Part shown: positions 1 through 7,153 of the stretch, one piece after another
How positions within the stretch are numbered: position 1 is the stretch's first letter
Layout: each line of letters starts with the position of its first letter
Assembly (NCBI GenBank): GCA_900545615.1
Contig: UQZM01000055.1
Span: 1 to 12,766 of the forward strand
DNA: 12,766 nt
Direction: 5' to 3'
Origin: an uncultured Collinsella sp.
GTDB taxonomy: Bacteria > Actinomycetota > Coriobacteriia > Coriobacteriales > Coriobacteriaceae
Program-made: the position numbers and the translations under genes
The notes under the pieces: model-generated
What the model saw: only the letters and a program-made list of their open reading frames with translations
The model's database searches: none
Told to the model about the DNA's origin: nothing

Positions 1-182
1 CCGTTGCCGCGCCCCGCAGTGCCCGCTTCCCCCGAGAACAATTATCAGTGCAGGTCACGGACTTGTGCTTTGTCGGTGTGGTCCGGGATTCGGTAAAAGT
101 CTACTCACTTAGTTTTGCGTGTCCGCAACGAGACCCCAGCCGGGGTGATTCCACCGCAAATTAGCTGCTCCCATCGCCGCAA

Positions 183-1763
183 TTAGGCGCCGTACGGATT
201 CCGGTCCCTCTCGATGCGTTGGCGGATGTGGGCGTACTCGATAATCAGTAGCACCAGGAGTAGGGCCATGATGGCTAGGTAGCTCACCACAGCGCCCATC
301 AGACCCAGCAGCTTAATCAGGATCACCGGGAGCACCACGCTCACGGCAAAGCAGATCAGGTAGATCTTGGTGACGTCTCCAGCGTGGCGCAGCACCGTGA
401 TGATGGCGTAGATAAAGTCGATGGCCGCGGTGACGCCGCCGGCGACGACCATCAGCAGCGCCAGCGTACGGTAGCGTTCAAAGCTGAGACCGTACATAAA
501 GCTCATGAGGGGAATACCGGGACCTGCCATAAATGCGGCGCACGCGCCGGTGATGACCACGATCAGCGCCATAACGGCAACAATAATCAGGTCAAAGCGA
601 TGACGCTTACGAGGATTAGCCCAAATGCTCGACAAGCGCAGGAGCTGCGGTTTATAGACAAATCCAATGCTCAACAGAATAGCCTGAGCTGGAAAAAACA
701 GGGCATTAAAGTACAGCTGGTATTTGTAGGCCAGTGTTCCTTCCATCACAAACTTGGGCATGCTTTCGATAAGGTTGAACAGGAATAGCGCGCCAAAGAG
801 TGGGGCGCACTGGACAAACAGGTGGCCGACCTCGCGCAGGTTTACGCGGCGCGATTTTTCGGTCTCGAGCAGGGCGAGCGGCGCGGTGACCAGCACGAGC
901 GAGGCGATTGCGGCGATGCCCATGGCCATGGCCGCGATGGGCATGCTGCGCGTGAAGAACAGCGCCACGCTGAAGACCGCGATGACGCCGACGGAGCGTA
1001 GCGTTTGACTCATTCCAGCCAAGTAGAGCTTGTCGGCCTGCTGCAGGCGGCCTTCGTACACGTCGGCGACGCCGTCGATGACCTTATAGAGGTAGACGCC
1101 CAGGCCGATCGTCGCCATCTGCGCGTCATAGCCGCGGGCGCTGCTATACATGAGGCCGCAGCCTAGGGCGAGCGCTCCGCAGATCCAACGATTGAGCTGG
1201 TAGGAGGCGAAGGACGTCTTTTCGTCGATGTCCGAGACCTGGAAATTGCGCACGCCGTAGTTGCATGCGATCATGATGAGCGTGCCGGTGACAAAGGCGA
1301 TGGAGAACTTGCCGGCTTCTTCGGCGCCCACGAGCTGTGTGGACACGATGGTGAGCAGCGGAAACGCCAAGCCCCACACGGCGGTGCCGAGAGCGTTCCA
1401 AAGGTAATCGCGGCGGGTGGCGTGCTCCTCGTATTCCGCTTCCTGCATGGAGAAGCCGCCGCCGTAGACGGCACCGAGCAGACGGTTCCACCAAGCGTTG
1501 ACCATGCGGCGGACGGGGCCGGGCTTGCGATCGCGTTCGCGCCGGCGACGTGTGGCTTGGCTGCTATCGGGCCCGCCGGCGTTGCGCTGACTTAGCTCTT
1601 GGATGCGTGCGAGTTCCTCGGCAGTGTGCGAGGCAGGGAAGAGGCCGTTCTCGATGCGGCCGCCCTGGGCCTTCGCGGCGCCGTCTCTCGATGCAGCGGG
1701 GTTGGAGACGCCGTTGCGGCGGGCGATGGCGCGGCGAATGCTATCGAGGGGCGTGATGCTCAA
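183..1763 (-). CDS. Polysaccharide flippase-like multi-pass membrane protein (MOP/Wzx type)
   Basis: This 526-residue protein is probably an oligosaccharide or polysaccharide flippase of the MOP superfamily, which moves undecaprenyl-linked glycans across the cytoplasmic membrane. Hydrophobic segments run from about residue 120 to the C-terminus, with roughly a dozen predicted membrane spans. The order of short loops and the NYGVRNFQVSD-type stretch after the second span fit Wzx-like proteins. The first 118 or so residues are hydrophilic and Arg-rich (a cluster TRRRRERDRKPGPVRR near residues 71-86), an unusual cytosolic extension. The start is TTG, chosen because AAAGGA lies 7 nt upstream; internal ATG codons at residues 88 and 105 would shorten the protein but have poorer ribosome sites. 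The gene diverges from the lactate permease. No glycan cluster is visible beside it, so the substrate is unknown. Family membership is inferred from topology and general resemblance, not from a diagnostic catalytic motif. Confidence 0.75.
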   Translation of the reverse strand: MSITPLDSIRRAIARRNGVSNPAASRDGAAKAQGGRIENGLFPASHTAEELARIQELSQRNAGGPDSSQATRRRRERDRKPGPVRRMVNAWWNRLLGAVYGGGFSMQEAEYEEHATRRDYLWNALGTAVWGLAFPLLTIVSTQLVGAEEAGKFSIAFVTGTLIMIACNYGVRNFQVSDIDEKTSFASYQLNRWICGALALGCGLMYSSARGYDAQMATIGLGVYLYKVIDGVADVYEGRLQQADKLYLAGMSQTLRSVGVIAVFSVALFFTRSMPIAAMAMGIAAIASLVLVTAPLALLETEKSRRVNLREVGHLFVQCAPLFGALFLFNLIESMPKFVMEGTLAYKYQLYFNALFFPAQAILLSIGFVYKPQLLRLSSIWANPRKRHRFDLIIVAVMALIVVITGACAAFMAGPGIPLMSFMYGLSFERYRTLALLMVVAGGVTAAIDFIYAIITVLRHAGDVTKIYLICFAVSVVLPVILIKLLGLMGAVVSYLAIMALLLVLLIIEYAHIRQRIERDRNPYGA

Positions 1764-1943
1764 AGCGGAGTCCTTTCTATTGCTGCGCTTTAGTATAGAC
1801 GCGACGGTGTTCGTTCGTGTTTTTGAACGGATTGTTCAATAATTTCGGCGGGCGGCTGTAATTTGTCGGTAAACGTGCGGTATCCTGTTGAAGTTTTGTG
1901 ACACCCCCGATGCCGCCCACGCGGTACCAAGGAGCTTCTACCT
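1764..1943. promoter_or_regulatory. Divergent promoter region with a TTGAAC-N5-GTTCAA palindrome
   Basis: This 180-bp gap separates the divergent flippase and lactate permease genes. A perfect inverted repeat, TTGAAC-N5-GTTCAA, lies at 1823-1839. On the minus strand a -10-like TATACT lies at 1792-1797, about 29 nt before the TTG start, without a convincing -35. The palindrome would sit just upstream of that promoter. On the plus strand TATCCT (1881-1886) is only a weak -10 candidate. AAGGAG at 1929-1934 is the ribosome site of the permease, 9 nt before its ATG. The palindrome could be an operator for either gene; no regulator is encoded next to it. Confidence 0.35.
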
Positions 1944-3515
1944 ATGGACGTCGCCGCATTCTTACTGGCTCTTGTGCCGATTATTTGGCTGGTCGTGATG
2001 CTGCTGTGCTTTAAATGGCCAGCTTGGAAGGCCGCTATCGGATCGTTTGTCCTTTCGTGCTTGCTCGCCTTCGCATGGTGGCACCTGCCGGCAGCGCAGA
2101 TCGCGACCGCCTCGCTCGAAGGCTTTTTGATGGCCCTGTGGCCCATCGTCCTGGTGATCATCGCCGCGGTATTCACGTATAACCTGTGCGTTCGCACGGG
2201 CGCCATGGACGTGATCGGCAGCATGATCACCTCCATCAGCAGCGACCGCCGTCTGCTGGCGCTGCTCGTGGCTTGGTGCTTCGGTGGCTTTATGGAGGGC
2301 ATGGCCGGCTTCGGTACCGCTGTCGCCATTCCCGCCGGCATGCTCGCGGGCCTGGGCTTTGAGGCCGTGCCTGCCGTGCTCATCTGCCTGCTGGCCAACG
2401 GCGTGCCCACGCCCTACGGCTCCATCGGCATCCCCACGGTGTCCGTTGCCGACCTGGTGGGTTTGGATTCCCTTCACCTAGCGACCGTTCAGCTGGTGCA
2501 GCTCGCACCGTTCTTTGTGGTGATGCCGCTATTTATTGTGCTGGTTGCGGGCCGTGTTGCCGATGACCAGGGCAATGCCGCGAGTGTGGGCGAGCGTCTG
2601 CACGGTGTTGCCGGCGTGGCGTTGCTCTCCGGCGTGTCGTTTGTCGGCGCGGCTCTGGTCGTTGCCATGTTTGTGGGCCCCGAGCTGGCCGTGGTCGTAG
2701 GATCCATCGTTTCGCTCGCGCTGACAGCTGCACTTGCCATGCGTGCCGAGAAGTCGGGGCATCTGGACGCACGCTTTCACATGAATATCGAGGCGGGGGA
2801 GAAGCTCACCGTTAAGTCGGCGCTTTCGGCCTGGTCGTGCTTCATTCTGATTTTTGTACTGCTGCTGGGCACGTCTAATCTGGTGCCCGCTGTGCATGCT
2901 GCGCTCGCGCCGTTTGCGAGCCATGTGCAGGTGTATTGCGGTGAGAATCCCGGTATGCTTACGTTTTCGTGGATCAACACGCCAGGCGTCTGGATTTTCC
3001 TGGCGGCGTTTGTCGGCGGTGCCATTCAGGGCGCTTCGCCGCGCATGATGGGCGAGGTGCTGGCCGCGACTGTGAAGCAGATGACGCCGACGGTGATCAC
3101 GATGCTTTCGGTACTGGGCTGCGCCAAGGTGATGGGCTATGCCGGCATGATTTCGTCGATCAGTGCGTTTTGCATTGCGGTCGCCGGCGGTCTCTACCCG
3201 ATTCTGGCTCCGTGGATCGGTGCAGTCGGTGCGTTCGTGACCGGCTCGGGCACGTCCTCGGGCATGCTGTTTGGTCCCATTCAGAGCCAGGCCGCTACTG
3301 CGCTGGGTGTGAGCGACTACTGGATGGTCGCATTGAACGCCCTGGGCGTCGCCGCTGGTAAGATGATCTCGCCGCAGACCCTCGCCATTGGTCTTGCCGC
3401 CGTGCACGTGCGCGGTAAGGATGCCGAACTCCTGGGCGCGGTGCTGCCCTACGCTGCCGGCATGCTGGTCCTGATGAGCGCCATAGCCATGCTCGGCCAA
3501 GGCCTGCCGCTGTAG
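1944..3515 (+). CDS. lldP: L-lactate permease (LctP/LldP family)
   Basis: This 523-residue integral membrane protein belongs to the lactate permease family (TC 2.A.14), which imports lactate, and often glycolate, with protons. It is hydrophobic throughout, with some 12-14 spans. It carries the family's conserved block FGGFMEGMAGFGTAVAIP near residues 113-130, followed by ANGVPTPYGSIGIPT near 151-165. A second conserved region near the C-terminus contains GSGTSSGMLFGPIQ and SPQTLAIG. The length is slightly below the 530-560 residues usual for the family, and both ends look complete. The ATG is supported by AAGGAG 9 nt upstream. No lactate dehydrogenase or lutABC genes adjoin it, so the direction of lactate flow (uptake, or export of a fermentation product) cannot be read from the context. 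A long hairpin repeat starts 2 nt after the stop codon. Confidence 0.92.
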   Translation: MDVAAFLLALVPIIWLVVMLLCFKWPAWKAAIGSFVLSCLLAFAWWHLPAAQIATASLEGFLMALWPIVLVIIAAVFTYNLCVRTGAMDVIGSMITSISSDRRLLALLVAWCFGGFMEGMAGFGTAVAIPAGMLAGLGFEAVPAVLICLLANGVPTPYGSIGIPTVSVADLVGLDSLHLATVQLVQLAPFFVVMPLFIVLVAGRVADDQGNAASVGERLHGVAGVALLSGVSFVGAALVVAMFVGPELAVVVGSIVSLALTAALAMRAEKSGHLDARFHMNIEAGEKLTVKSALSAWSCFILIFVLLLGTSNLVPAVHAALAPFASHVQVYCGENPGMLTFSWINTPGVWIFLAAFVGGAIQGASPRMMGEVLAATVKQMTPTVITMLSVLGCAKVMGYAGMISSISAFCIAVAGGLYPILAPWIGAVGAFVTGSGTSSGMLFGPIQSQAATALGVSDYWMVALNALGVAAGKMISPQTLAIGLAAVHVRGKDAELLGAVLPYAAGMLVLMSAIAMLGQGLPL

Positions 3516-3516
3516 T

Positions 3517-3572
3517 CGGCACTTAGGGACGTTCCTTATGTGCCGGCACTTTGGGAACGTCCCTAAGTGCCG
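3517..3572. repeat. Long inverted repeat after lldP, possible terminator
   Basis: Two perfect 19-nt arms, CGGCACTTAGGGACGTTCC at 3517-3535 and its reverse complement at 3554-3572, flank an 18-nt spacer. The spacer contains a 10-nt palindrome, GTGCCGGCAC (3540-3549), which repeats the outer end of the arms. The structure begins 2 nt after the lldP stop codon. It lacks a T-run, so it is better described as an interspersed palindromic repeat that could block or slow transcription in either direction than as a classical intrinsic terminator. I associate this sequence with repeats scattered through Collinsella genomes, but could not search for copies. Confidence 0.75.
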
Positions 3573-3584
3573 GCATCCGGGGGC

Positions 3585-3656
3585 GTTCCTTGAATGTTGC
3601 CTGTTCAAGAGTGTTCCCAATGACTAGGCGTTTAAAAACGTTCCCAATGACTAGGC
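3585..3656 (+). repeat. Degenerate GTTCC direct repeats, including two exact 17-nt copies
   Basis: GTTCCCAATGACTAGGC occurs exactly at 3613-3629 and 3640-3656, a 27-nt period. GTTCCTTGAATG at 3585-3596 and GTTCCTTATG at 3531-3540 look like diverged relatives of its left end. Together with the adjacent inverted repeat they fill most of the gap between lldP and the pckA upstream region. There are too few units, and they are too irregular, for a CRISPR array. They resemble decayed copies of one dispersed element. Confidence 0.6.
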
Positions 3657-3703
3657 CGCTTGCGTGCGATTTTTGACCGTTGGGCGGGCACTTCGCTGTT
3701 GCC

Positions 3704-3752
3704 GCAAAAACGTTTTTGCATATCGGGTACAACGGGCTTTACGTGAGTAAAG
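3704..3752. promoter_or_regulatory. Two operator-like palindromes upstream of pckA
   Basis: GCAAAAACGTTTTTGC at 3704-3719 is a perfect 16-bp palindrome with a central CG, the symmetry expected of LacI/CcpA-type sites, although it does not match the cre consensus at the outer bases. CTTTAC-N4-GTAAAG at 3737-3752 is a second perfect inverted repeat. They lie 75 and 42 nt before the pckA start codon. No confident -35/-10 pair could be assigned in the interval. Control of PEP carboxykinase by carbon status is common in bacteria; that these sites mediate it here is inference. Confidence 0.4.
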
Positions 3753-3793
3753 TACGCGCTGCGTCCATGTGTCGCGTTTTTAAAGGAGGCTCC

Positions 3794-5464
3794 ATGCCAG
3801 GTGTTACCCCTGCAGAAGTTCTGTCCAACTTTGGCATTACGCTCGTTGAAGATCCCGCCGAGAATCAACCCCGCCTGCTGGTTGACCTGCCGGCAGCCGA
3901 GCTTGTCGAGCATGCCATCCGCCGCAACGAAGGTCGCATGGCCTCCAACGGCGCGCTGGTGATCGAGACGGGGGAGCGTACCGGACGTTCGCCCAACGAC
4001 CGCTTTATCGCCGACACCCCCGATGTTCACGACAAGATCGCCTGGGGCGCCGTCAACCGACCGCTTTCGATCGAGAGCTACGAGGCCATCAAGGCCGGTA
4101 TCGTCGACTATCTCAACGAGCGCGACGTGTTCGTCACCCGCGGCATGGCCGGCGCCGACCGCAACCACACGCGCCGACTGCTTGTCGCCTGCGAGCGTGC
4201 CAGCCAGGCGCTCTTCATTAAGCAGATGCTCGCTCGCCCACTTGCCCGTGAAATCGCTCGTACTGGCGAGCCGGACTTCTGCGTGCTCGCTGCGCCGGGT
4301 TACCAGTGCGACCCCGCCATCAAGGGCCTCAACTCCAGTGCCGCGGTGGTCATCAACTTCCAGGAGCGCGTGATTTTGGTCGCGGGCACCGGCTACTCCG
4401 GCGAGATCAAAAAGTCCATCTTCAGCGTCATGAATTACCTGCTGCCCGTCGAGGACGACGTACTGCCCATGCATTGCTCGGCCAGCATGGATCCCGTCAC
4501 GCACGAGACGGCCGTGTTCTTTGGCCTGTCGGGCACCGGCAAGACCACGCTTTCGGCCAACCCCACGCGCCTGCTGATCGGCGATGACGAGCACGGCTGG
4601 TCCGACATGGGCATCTTCAACATTGAGGGCGGCTGCTACGCCAAATGCGAGGGTCTGGACGCCTTCCACGAGCCCGAGATCTTCAACGCCGTTCGCTTTG
4701 GCGCCATCTGCGAAAACGTGGTGCTCGACGAGGGCCGCAAGCCTAACTACGACGACGTCTCCATCACGCACAACACACGTGTGGCCTACCCAGTGGAGCA
4801 CATCCCCAACGCTTGGACCAAAGGCATGGGCACTACCCCGAGCGTCGTACTGTTTTTGACCTGCGATGCCTTTGGCGTGCTGCCACCCATCTCGCGCCTG
4901 ACGGCCGACGCCGCCATGTATCACTTTGTGACGGGCTTTACGGCCAAGATCCCCGGCACCGAGGTCGGCGTCACCGAGCCCACGCCCACGTTCTCCTCGC
5001 TGTTCGGGGAGCCATTTATGCCGCTCGACCCTATGGTCTACGCCAAGATGCTCGGCGAGCGTATCGCCGACGGGCGCACCCGCGTCTATCTGGTCAACAC
5101 CGGCTGGATTGGCGGTGGTTATGGTGTGGGCCATCGCATCGAGCTTGCCTACACGCGCTCGCTGGTCGCGCGCGCCCTCGACGGCACCATCGAGGATAGC
5201 GAGTTCGTGCACGACGACATCTTTAACGTCGACATTCCCACTACGTGCCACGGTGTGCCCGACGGCATTCTGGTGCCGCGCCAATACTGGCAGAGCACCG
5301 CGCGCTACGACGAGGCCGCGCACAACCTAGCCGTGATGTTCGAGGAGAACTTCGAGAAGAAGTACTCGCACCTGCCCGAGTCCGTAAAGGCCGCCGGCCC
5401 GCACGCCCAAGTGCCCGCCGAGGCCCGTCATCGCGGCCGCGGCCTGCTGGGACTCCGCCACTAG
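3794..5464 (+). CDS. pckA: Phosphoenolpyruvate carboxykinase (ATP)
   Basis: This 556-residue cytosolic enzyme interconverts oxaloacetate plus ATP with phosphoenolpyruvate, CO2 and ADP (EC 4.1.1.49). In gluconeogenesis it makes PEP; in many anaerobic fermenters it runs in reverse, fixing CO2 and making ATP. The P-loop GLSGTGKTT is at residues 244-252. The family signature LIGDDEHGW follows at 261-269, then FNIEGGCYAK, and the substrate loop includes RTGRSPNDRF near 56-65. The length matches the ATP-type family (about 540), with a tail of some 20 extra residues rich in Arg and Gly. The ATG at 3794 has a full AGGAGG 4 nt upstream. An in-frame ATG at 3680 would add 38 residues with no family resemblance, so it was not used. 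The gene stands alone between two repeat elements, with operator-like palindromes upstream. Confidence 0.97.
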   Translation: MPGVTPAEVLSNFGITLVEDPAENQPRLLVDLPAAELVEHAIRRNEGRMASNGALVIETGERTGRSPNDRFIADTPDVHDKIAWGAVNRPLSIESYEAIKAGIVDYLNERDVFVTRGMAGADRNHTRRLLVACERASQALFIKQMLARPLAREIARTGEPDFCVLAAPGYQCDPAIKGLNSSAAVVINFQERVILVAGTGYSGEIKKSIFSVMNYLLPVEDDVLPMHCSASMDPVTHETAVFFGLSGTGKTTLSANPTRLLIGDDEHGWSDMGIFNIEGGCYAKCEGLDAFHEPEIFNAVRFGAICENVVLDEGRKPNYDDVSITHNTRVAYPVEHIPNAWTKGMGTTPSVVLFLTCDAFGVLPPISRLTADAAMYHFVTGFTAKIPGTEVGVTEPTPTFSSLFGEPFMPLDPMVYAKMLGERIADGRTRVYLVNTGWIGGGYGVGHRIELAYTRSLVARALDGTIEDSEFVHDDIFNVDIPTTCHGVPDGILVPRQYWQSTARYDEAAHNLAVMFEENFEKKYSHLPESVKAAGPHAQVPAEARHRGRGLLGLRH

Positions 5465-5483
5465 CGTCGCCTCGAGTCCATAT

Positions 5484-5520
5484 CCACCGCAAAGGGGACA
5501 GGCACCTTTGTGGTGGTTTT
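5484..5520 (+). terminator. Repeat copy A: hairpin terminator after pckA
   Basis: Arms 5484-5495 and 5505-5516 form a 12-bp stem with one G-T wobble. The 9-nt loop is GGACAGGCA and TTTT follows. It begins 20 nt past the pckA stop codon, as an intrinsic terminator would. It is one of four copies of the same element in the window. In this copy the core reads GGGGACAGGCACC on the plus strand. Confidence 0.75.
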
Positions 5521-5547
5521 GCTCGCGCGGATGACTCGGGTTACAAT
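5519..5547 (+). promoter_or_regulatory. Promoter TTGCTC-N17-TACAAT for the B3/B4 leader
   Basis: A -35-like TTGCTC (5519-5524) and a -10-like TACAAT (5542-5547) are exactly 17 nt apart, just after the pckA terminator. Transcription would start near 5554, giving a leader of about 138 nt before the B3/B4 start codon. Confidence 0.45.
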
Positions 5548-5553
5548 ACGCCT

Positions 5554-5651
5554 GACATATCGTTCCCTTCTCCGGATGGGGACAGCGTAAGCGCTCTTGT
5601 GGCGGCACCGTAGGACTTTGAAGGTGGCCGCTGTGAGGGCGCTTTTTGTTT
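5554..5651 (+). promoter_or_regulatory. Leader RNA with intrinsic terminator and competing pairing (attenuator candidate)
   Basis: Segments 5590-5606 and 5627-5643 pair over 17 positions without mismatch (five are G-T wobbles) and run into TTTTTGTTT, a textbook intrinsic terminator. It lies inside the leader, 41 nt before the B3/B4 start codon. ACAGCG at 5582-5587 can instead pair with CGCTGT at 5629-5634, within the 3' arm, or its last four bases AGCG can pair with CGCT at 5592-5595 in the 5' arm. This mutually exclusive arrangement is typical of attenuators. No known riboswitch class was recognised, and the only short reading frame, four codons at 5576-5590, lacks a ribosome site. If termination dominates, the product would be a free RNA of about 97 nt. 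Confidence 0.55.
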
Positions 5652-5691
5652 AGGTGCCCTCGCTCGGGCGCGCACAATGAAGGGAGTATGT

Positions 5692-6411
5692 ATGAAGAGC
5701 TTTATTGCCGAGGATTCATTTTGGGAGCTGTTTCCGCAGGCAGCGGTTGGTGTGGTGGTCGTGGAGGGTATGAAGCCCACGGCTCAGATTCCCCAGGAGG
5801 ACGTGGATGCGATCGCCGCGCTGCTTGACCGCGCCAACATCGATGCAGAGCGCCACCTGACAAGCGATACCATCAGCGAGAACGTGCCGGTCAAGGCGTG
5901 GCGCGAGGCCTATCGCCTGTTCAAGACCAAGAAGGGCGCGCGTTGCTCAGTTGAGAACCTTCTCAAGCGCGTGCTCAAAGGCAAGCCGGTCGGTCATATC
6001 ACACCGGCGGTGGATATTTACAACACGGTGTCGCTGACCTACGCGCTGCCCGTGGGAGGCGAGGATTTGCATGCAATCGAGGGAGACCTTCGCTTGAAGG
6101 TGACCGACGGTGGCGATGCGTTCCTACCCCTTGGCGAGGAAGCGGATGACCCGACGCTGCCCGGCGAGCTCGCCTACATCGATGACGCGGGCGCCGTGTG
6201 CCGCTGCTGGAACTGGCGAGATGGCGTTCGAACGGCCCTGTCCGACGATTCGGCCGATGCGTTCCTGGCGATTGAGTGTGTAGAGCCCGAGCGCATGGGG
6301 GACTGTCAGGCCGCGATCGATCGCTTAGCCGAGCTGCTCGAGCGCTATCTGGGAGCGACGGTTGTCGTTAAGACGCTTATCACTCGCGACAATCCCCGCG
6401 TGGAGCTGTAG
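5692..6411 (+). CDS. B3/B4 tRNA-binding-domain protein (PheRS beta-like)
   Basis: This 239-residue soluble protein consists mainly of a B3/B4 domain, the fold that in phenylalanyl-tRNA synthetase beta subunits binds and edits mischarged tRNA. Free-standing members exist in many bacteria and most are uncharacterised; some may edit aminoacyl-tRNA or bind free substrates. Family features include the helix VKAWREAYRLFK near residues 67-78, then SVENLLKRVLKGKPVGHITP near 86-105, DIYNTVSLTYALPVGGEDL near 108-126, and the late block GELAYID followed by CRCWNWRDG near 171-178. The ATG at 5692 is preferred because AAGGGAG lies 5 nt upstream; an in-frame ATG at 5677 overlaps that site. The gene is transcribed alone behind a leader with an internal terminator, and a second hairpin repeat follows it. 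Domain identity is fairly sure; the biochemical role is not. Confidence 0.85.
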   Translation: MKSFIAEDSFWELFPQAAVGVVVVEGMKPTAQIPQEDVDAIAALLDRANIDAERHLTSDTISENVPVKAWREAYRLFKTKKGARCSVENLLKRVLKGKPVGHITPAVDIYNTVSLTYALPVGGEDLHAIEGDLRLKVTDGGDAFLPLGEEADDPTLPGELAYIDDAGAVCRCWNWRDGVRTALSDDSADAFLAIECVEPERMGDCQAAIDRLAELLERYLGATVVVKTLITRDNPRVEL

Positions 6412-6439
6412 TAACTTCTGCAAATCATACTCGCCGGTC

Positions 6440-6480
6440 AAAACCACCACAAAGGTGCCAGTCCCCTTTGTGGTGGTTTT
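6440..6480 (+). terminator. Repeat copy B: perfect 16-bp hairpin terminator
   Basis: AAAACCACCACAAAGG (6440-6455) and its exact complement (6465-6480) flank the 9-nt loop TGCCAGTCC. The 3' arm ends in TTTT and the 5' arm begins with AAAA, so the element could terminate transcription from both strands. It lies 28 nt after the B3/B4 stop codon. The core is inverted relative to copies A and C. The upstream flank CCGGTCAAAACC is shared with copy C. Confidence 0.8.
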
Positions 6481-6514
6481 TATGTTGATGGGTTAACAAA
6501 TGGGTCGCGTGGAG

Positions 6515-6555
6515 GCGACAGTCGCTGAGTGCGGCTAAGATGTTTACCCGTTAGC
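6515..6555. promoter_or_regulatory. Inverted repeats upstream of the marR gene
   Basis: Two inverted repeats lie in the short marR upstream region: GCGAC-A-GTCGC at 6515-6525 and GCTAA-N12-TTAGC at 6534/6535-6555. A -10-like TAAGAT (6536-6541) falls inside the second. MarR proteins commonly bind palindromes overlapping their own promoter, so autoregulation is plausible, but there is no convincing -35 and the arms are short. Confidence 0.25.
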
Positions 6556-6584
6556 ATCATGCAAACGAAAGGCGGTCGTCTCCC

Positions 6585-7034
6585 ATGCAGCAGAACGACG
6601 AGACACGTTTTGAGGATTTTGTCGGACTGATTAGCGGGCTCTACAAGGAGATTCAGCGTATCAAGACGTCCGAGGGCGCAAGGCTGGGCCTCAAGGGCTC
6701 CGACGTCATGTGCCTGTACTACCTGGAACGCAGTAAGGACGGCATGACCGGCGCCGACCTGGCTCGCGTGGCCGGCGTGACGCGCGCTGCCGTTTCGCGC
6801 ACGTTGGCGCACCTGGAGGAGGGCGGCTTTGTCGAGGTTGATGACTCGGGCGATGCTGCCGTCAAGTACCGCGCCCCGGTTCGCCTGACCACGCTGGGTG
6901 GCGAGAGCATGAACGAGGCCGACCGCATCATCCGCGAAGTGCTCGACACCACCGGTAAGGCCATGGGTGTGGAGCAGCGCGAGCAGATGTATTCGTCGCT
7001 GCGTACGATTCTCAACACCCTGCGCGAGATTTAA
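6585..7034 (+). CDS. MarR-family transcriptional regulator
   Basis: This 149-residue protein is a dimeric winged-helix DNA-binding regulator of the MarR family. A helix-turn-helix spans about residues 54-80 (MTGADLARVAGVTRAAVSRT, then LAHLEEGGF). A wing follows (VEVDDSG to residue 90, then KYRAPVRLTTLG), with the terminal LT-x-LG element typical of the family. Flanking helices at both ends provide the dimer interface. The length matches the usual 140-160. The ATG is preceded by GAAAGGCGG, with the last purines 9 nt away. It lies 119 nt before a DegV/FakB-like gene in the same direction and probably shares a transcript with it, since no terminator lies between them. In Firmicutes a MarR-family member, FabT, controls fatty-acid synthesis, so a lipid-related role would fit, but ligand and targets cannot be read from the sequence. 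Confidence 0.92.
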   Translation: MQQNDETRFEDFVGLISGLYKEIQRIKTSEGARLGLKGSDVMCLYYLERSKDGMTGADLARVAGVTRAAVSRTLAHLEEGGFVEVDDSGDAAVKYRAPVRLTTLGGESMNEADRIIREVLDTTGKAMGVEQREQMYSSLRTILNTLREI

Positions 7035-7153
7035 GACCGCCAAGGCATTTGCTTCCCATTAACAACTGCATAGTCCCGTTTGAGCGCGTATACCGTGCCG
7101 GGGCATTGCTGCCAAAATTCCCTGCGCGGGACCTGCGCAAGAAAGGATTCGCT

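Noticed and set aside
95..146. AAAA...TTTT near-palindrome (95-116) and ACCCC-N4-GGGGT hairpin (133-146) after the flippase gene
   Set aside because: The first pairs only at its outer bases and the second is a 5-bp stem without a T-run, so neither supports a terminator or operator call. Nothing else is recognisable in 1-182.
2529..3620. Long antisense frame across lldP and the repeat block
   Set aside because: Its start lies in dispersed repeats and its composition (His, Arg, Gln) is that of a shadow frame; the sense protein has clear family motifs.
3613..3656. Short CRISPR array
   Set aside because: There are only two exact 17-nt repeats separated by 10 nt, and no cas genes are nearby.
3632..5323. 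563-residue open frame antisense to pckA
   Set aside because: It is a by-product of GC-rich codons in the sense gene: no ribosome site, no family resemblance, and it runs through both the pckA coding region and the upstream repeats.
5595..5615. T-box-like GGCGGCACCG in the B3/B4 leader
   Set aside because: It resembles the T-box core GGTGGNACCGCG, but the tRNA-end contact UGGN is replaced by CGGC and there is no room or recognisable motif for a specifier stem.
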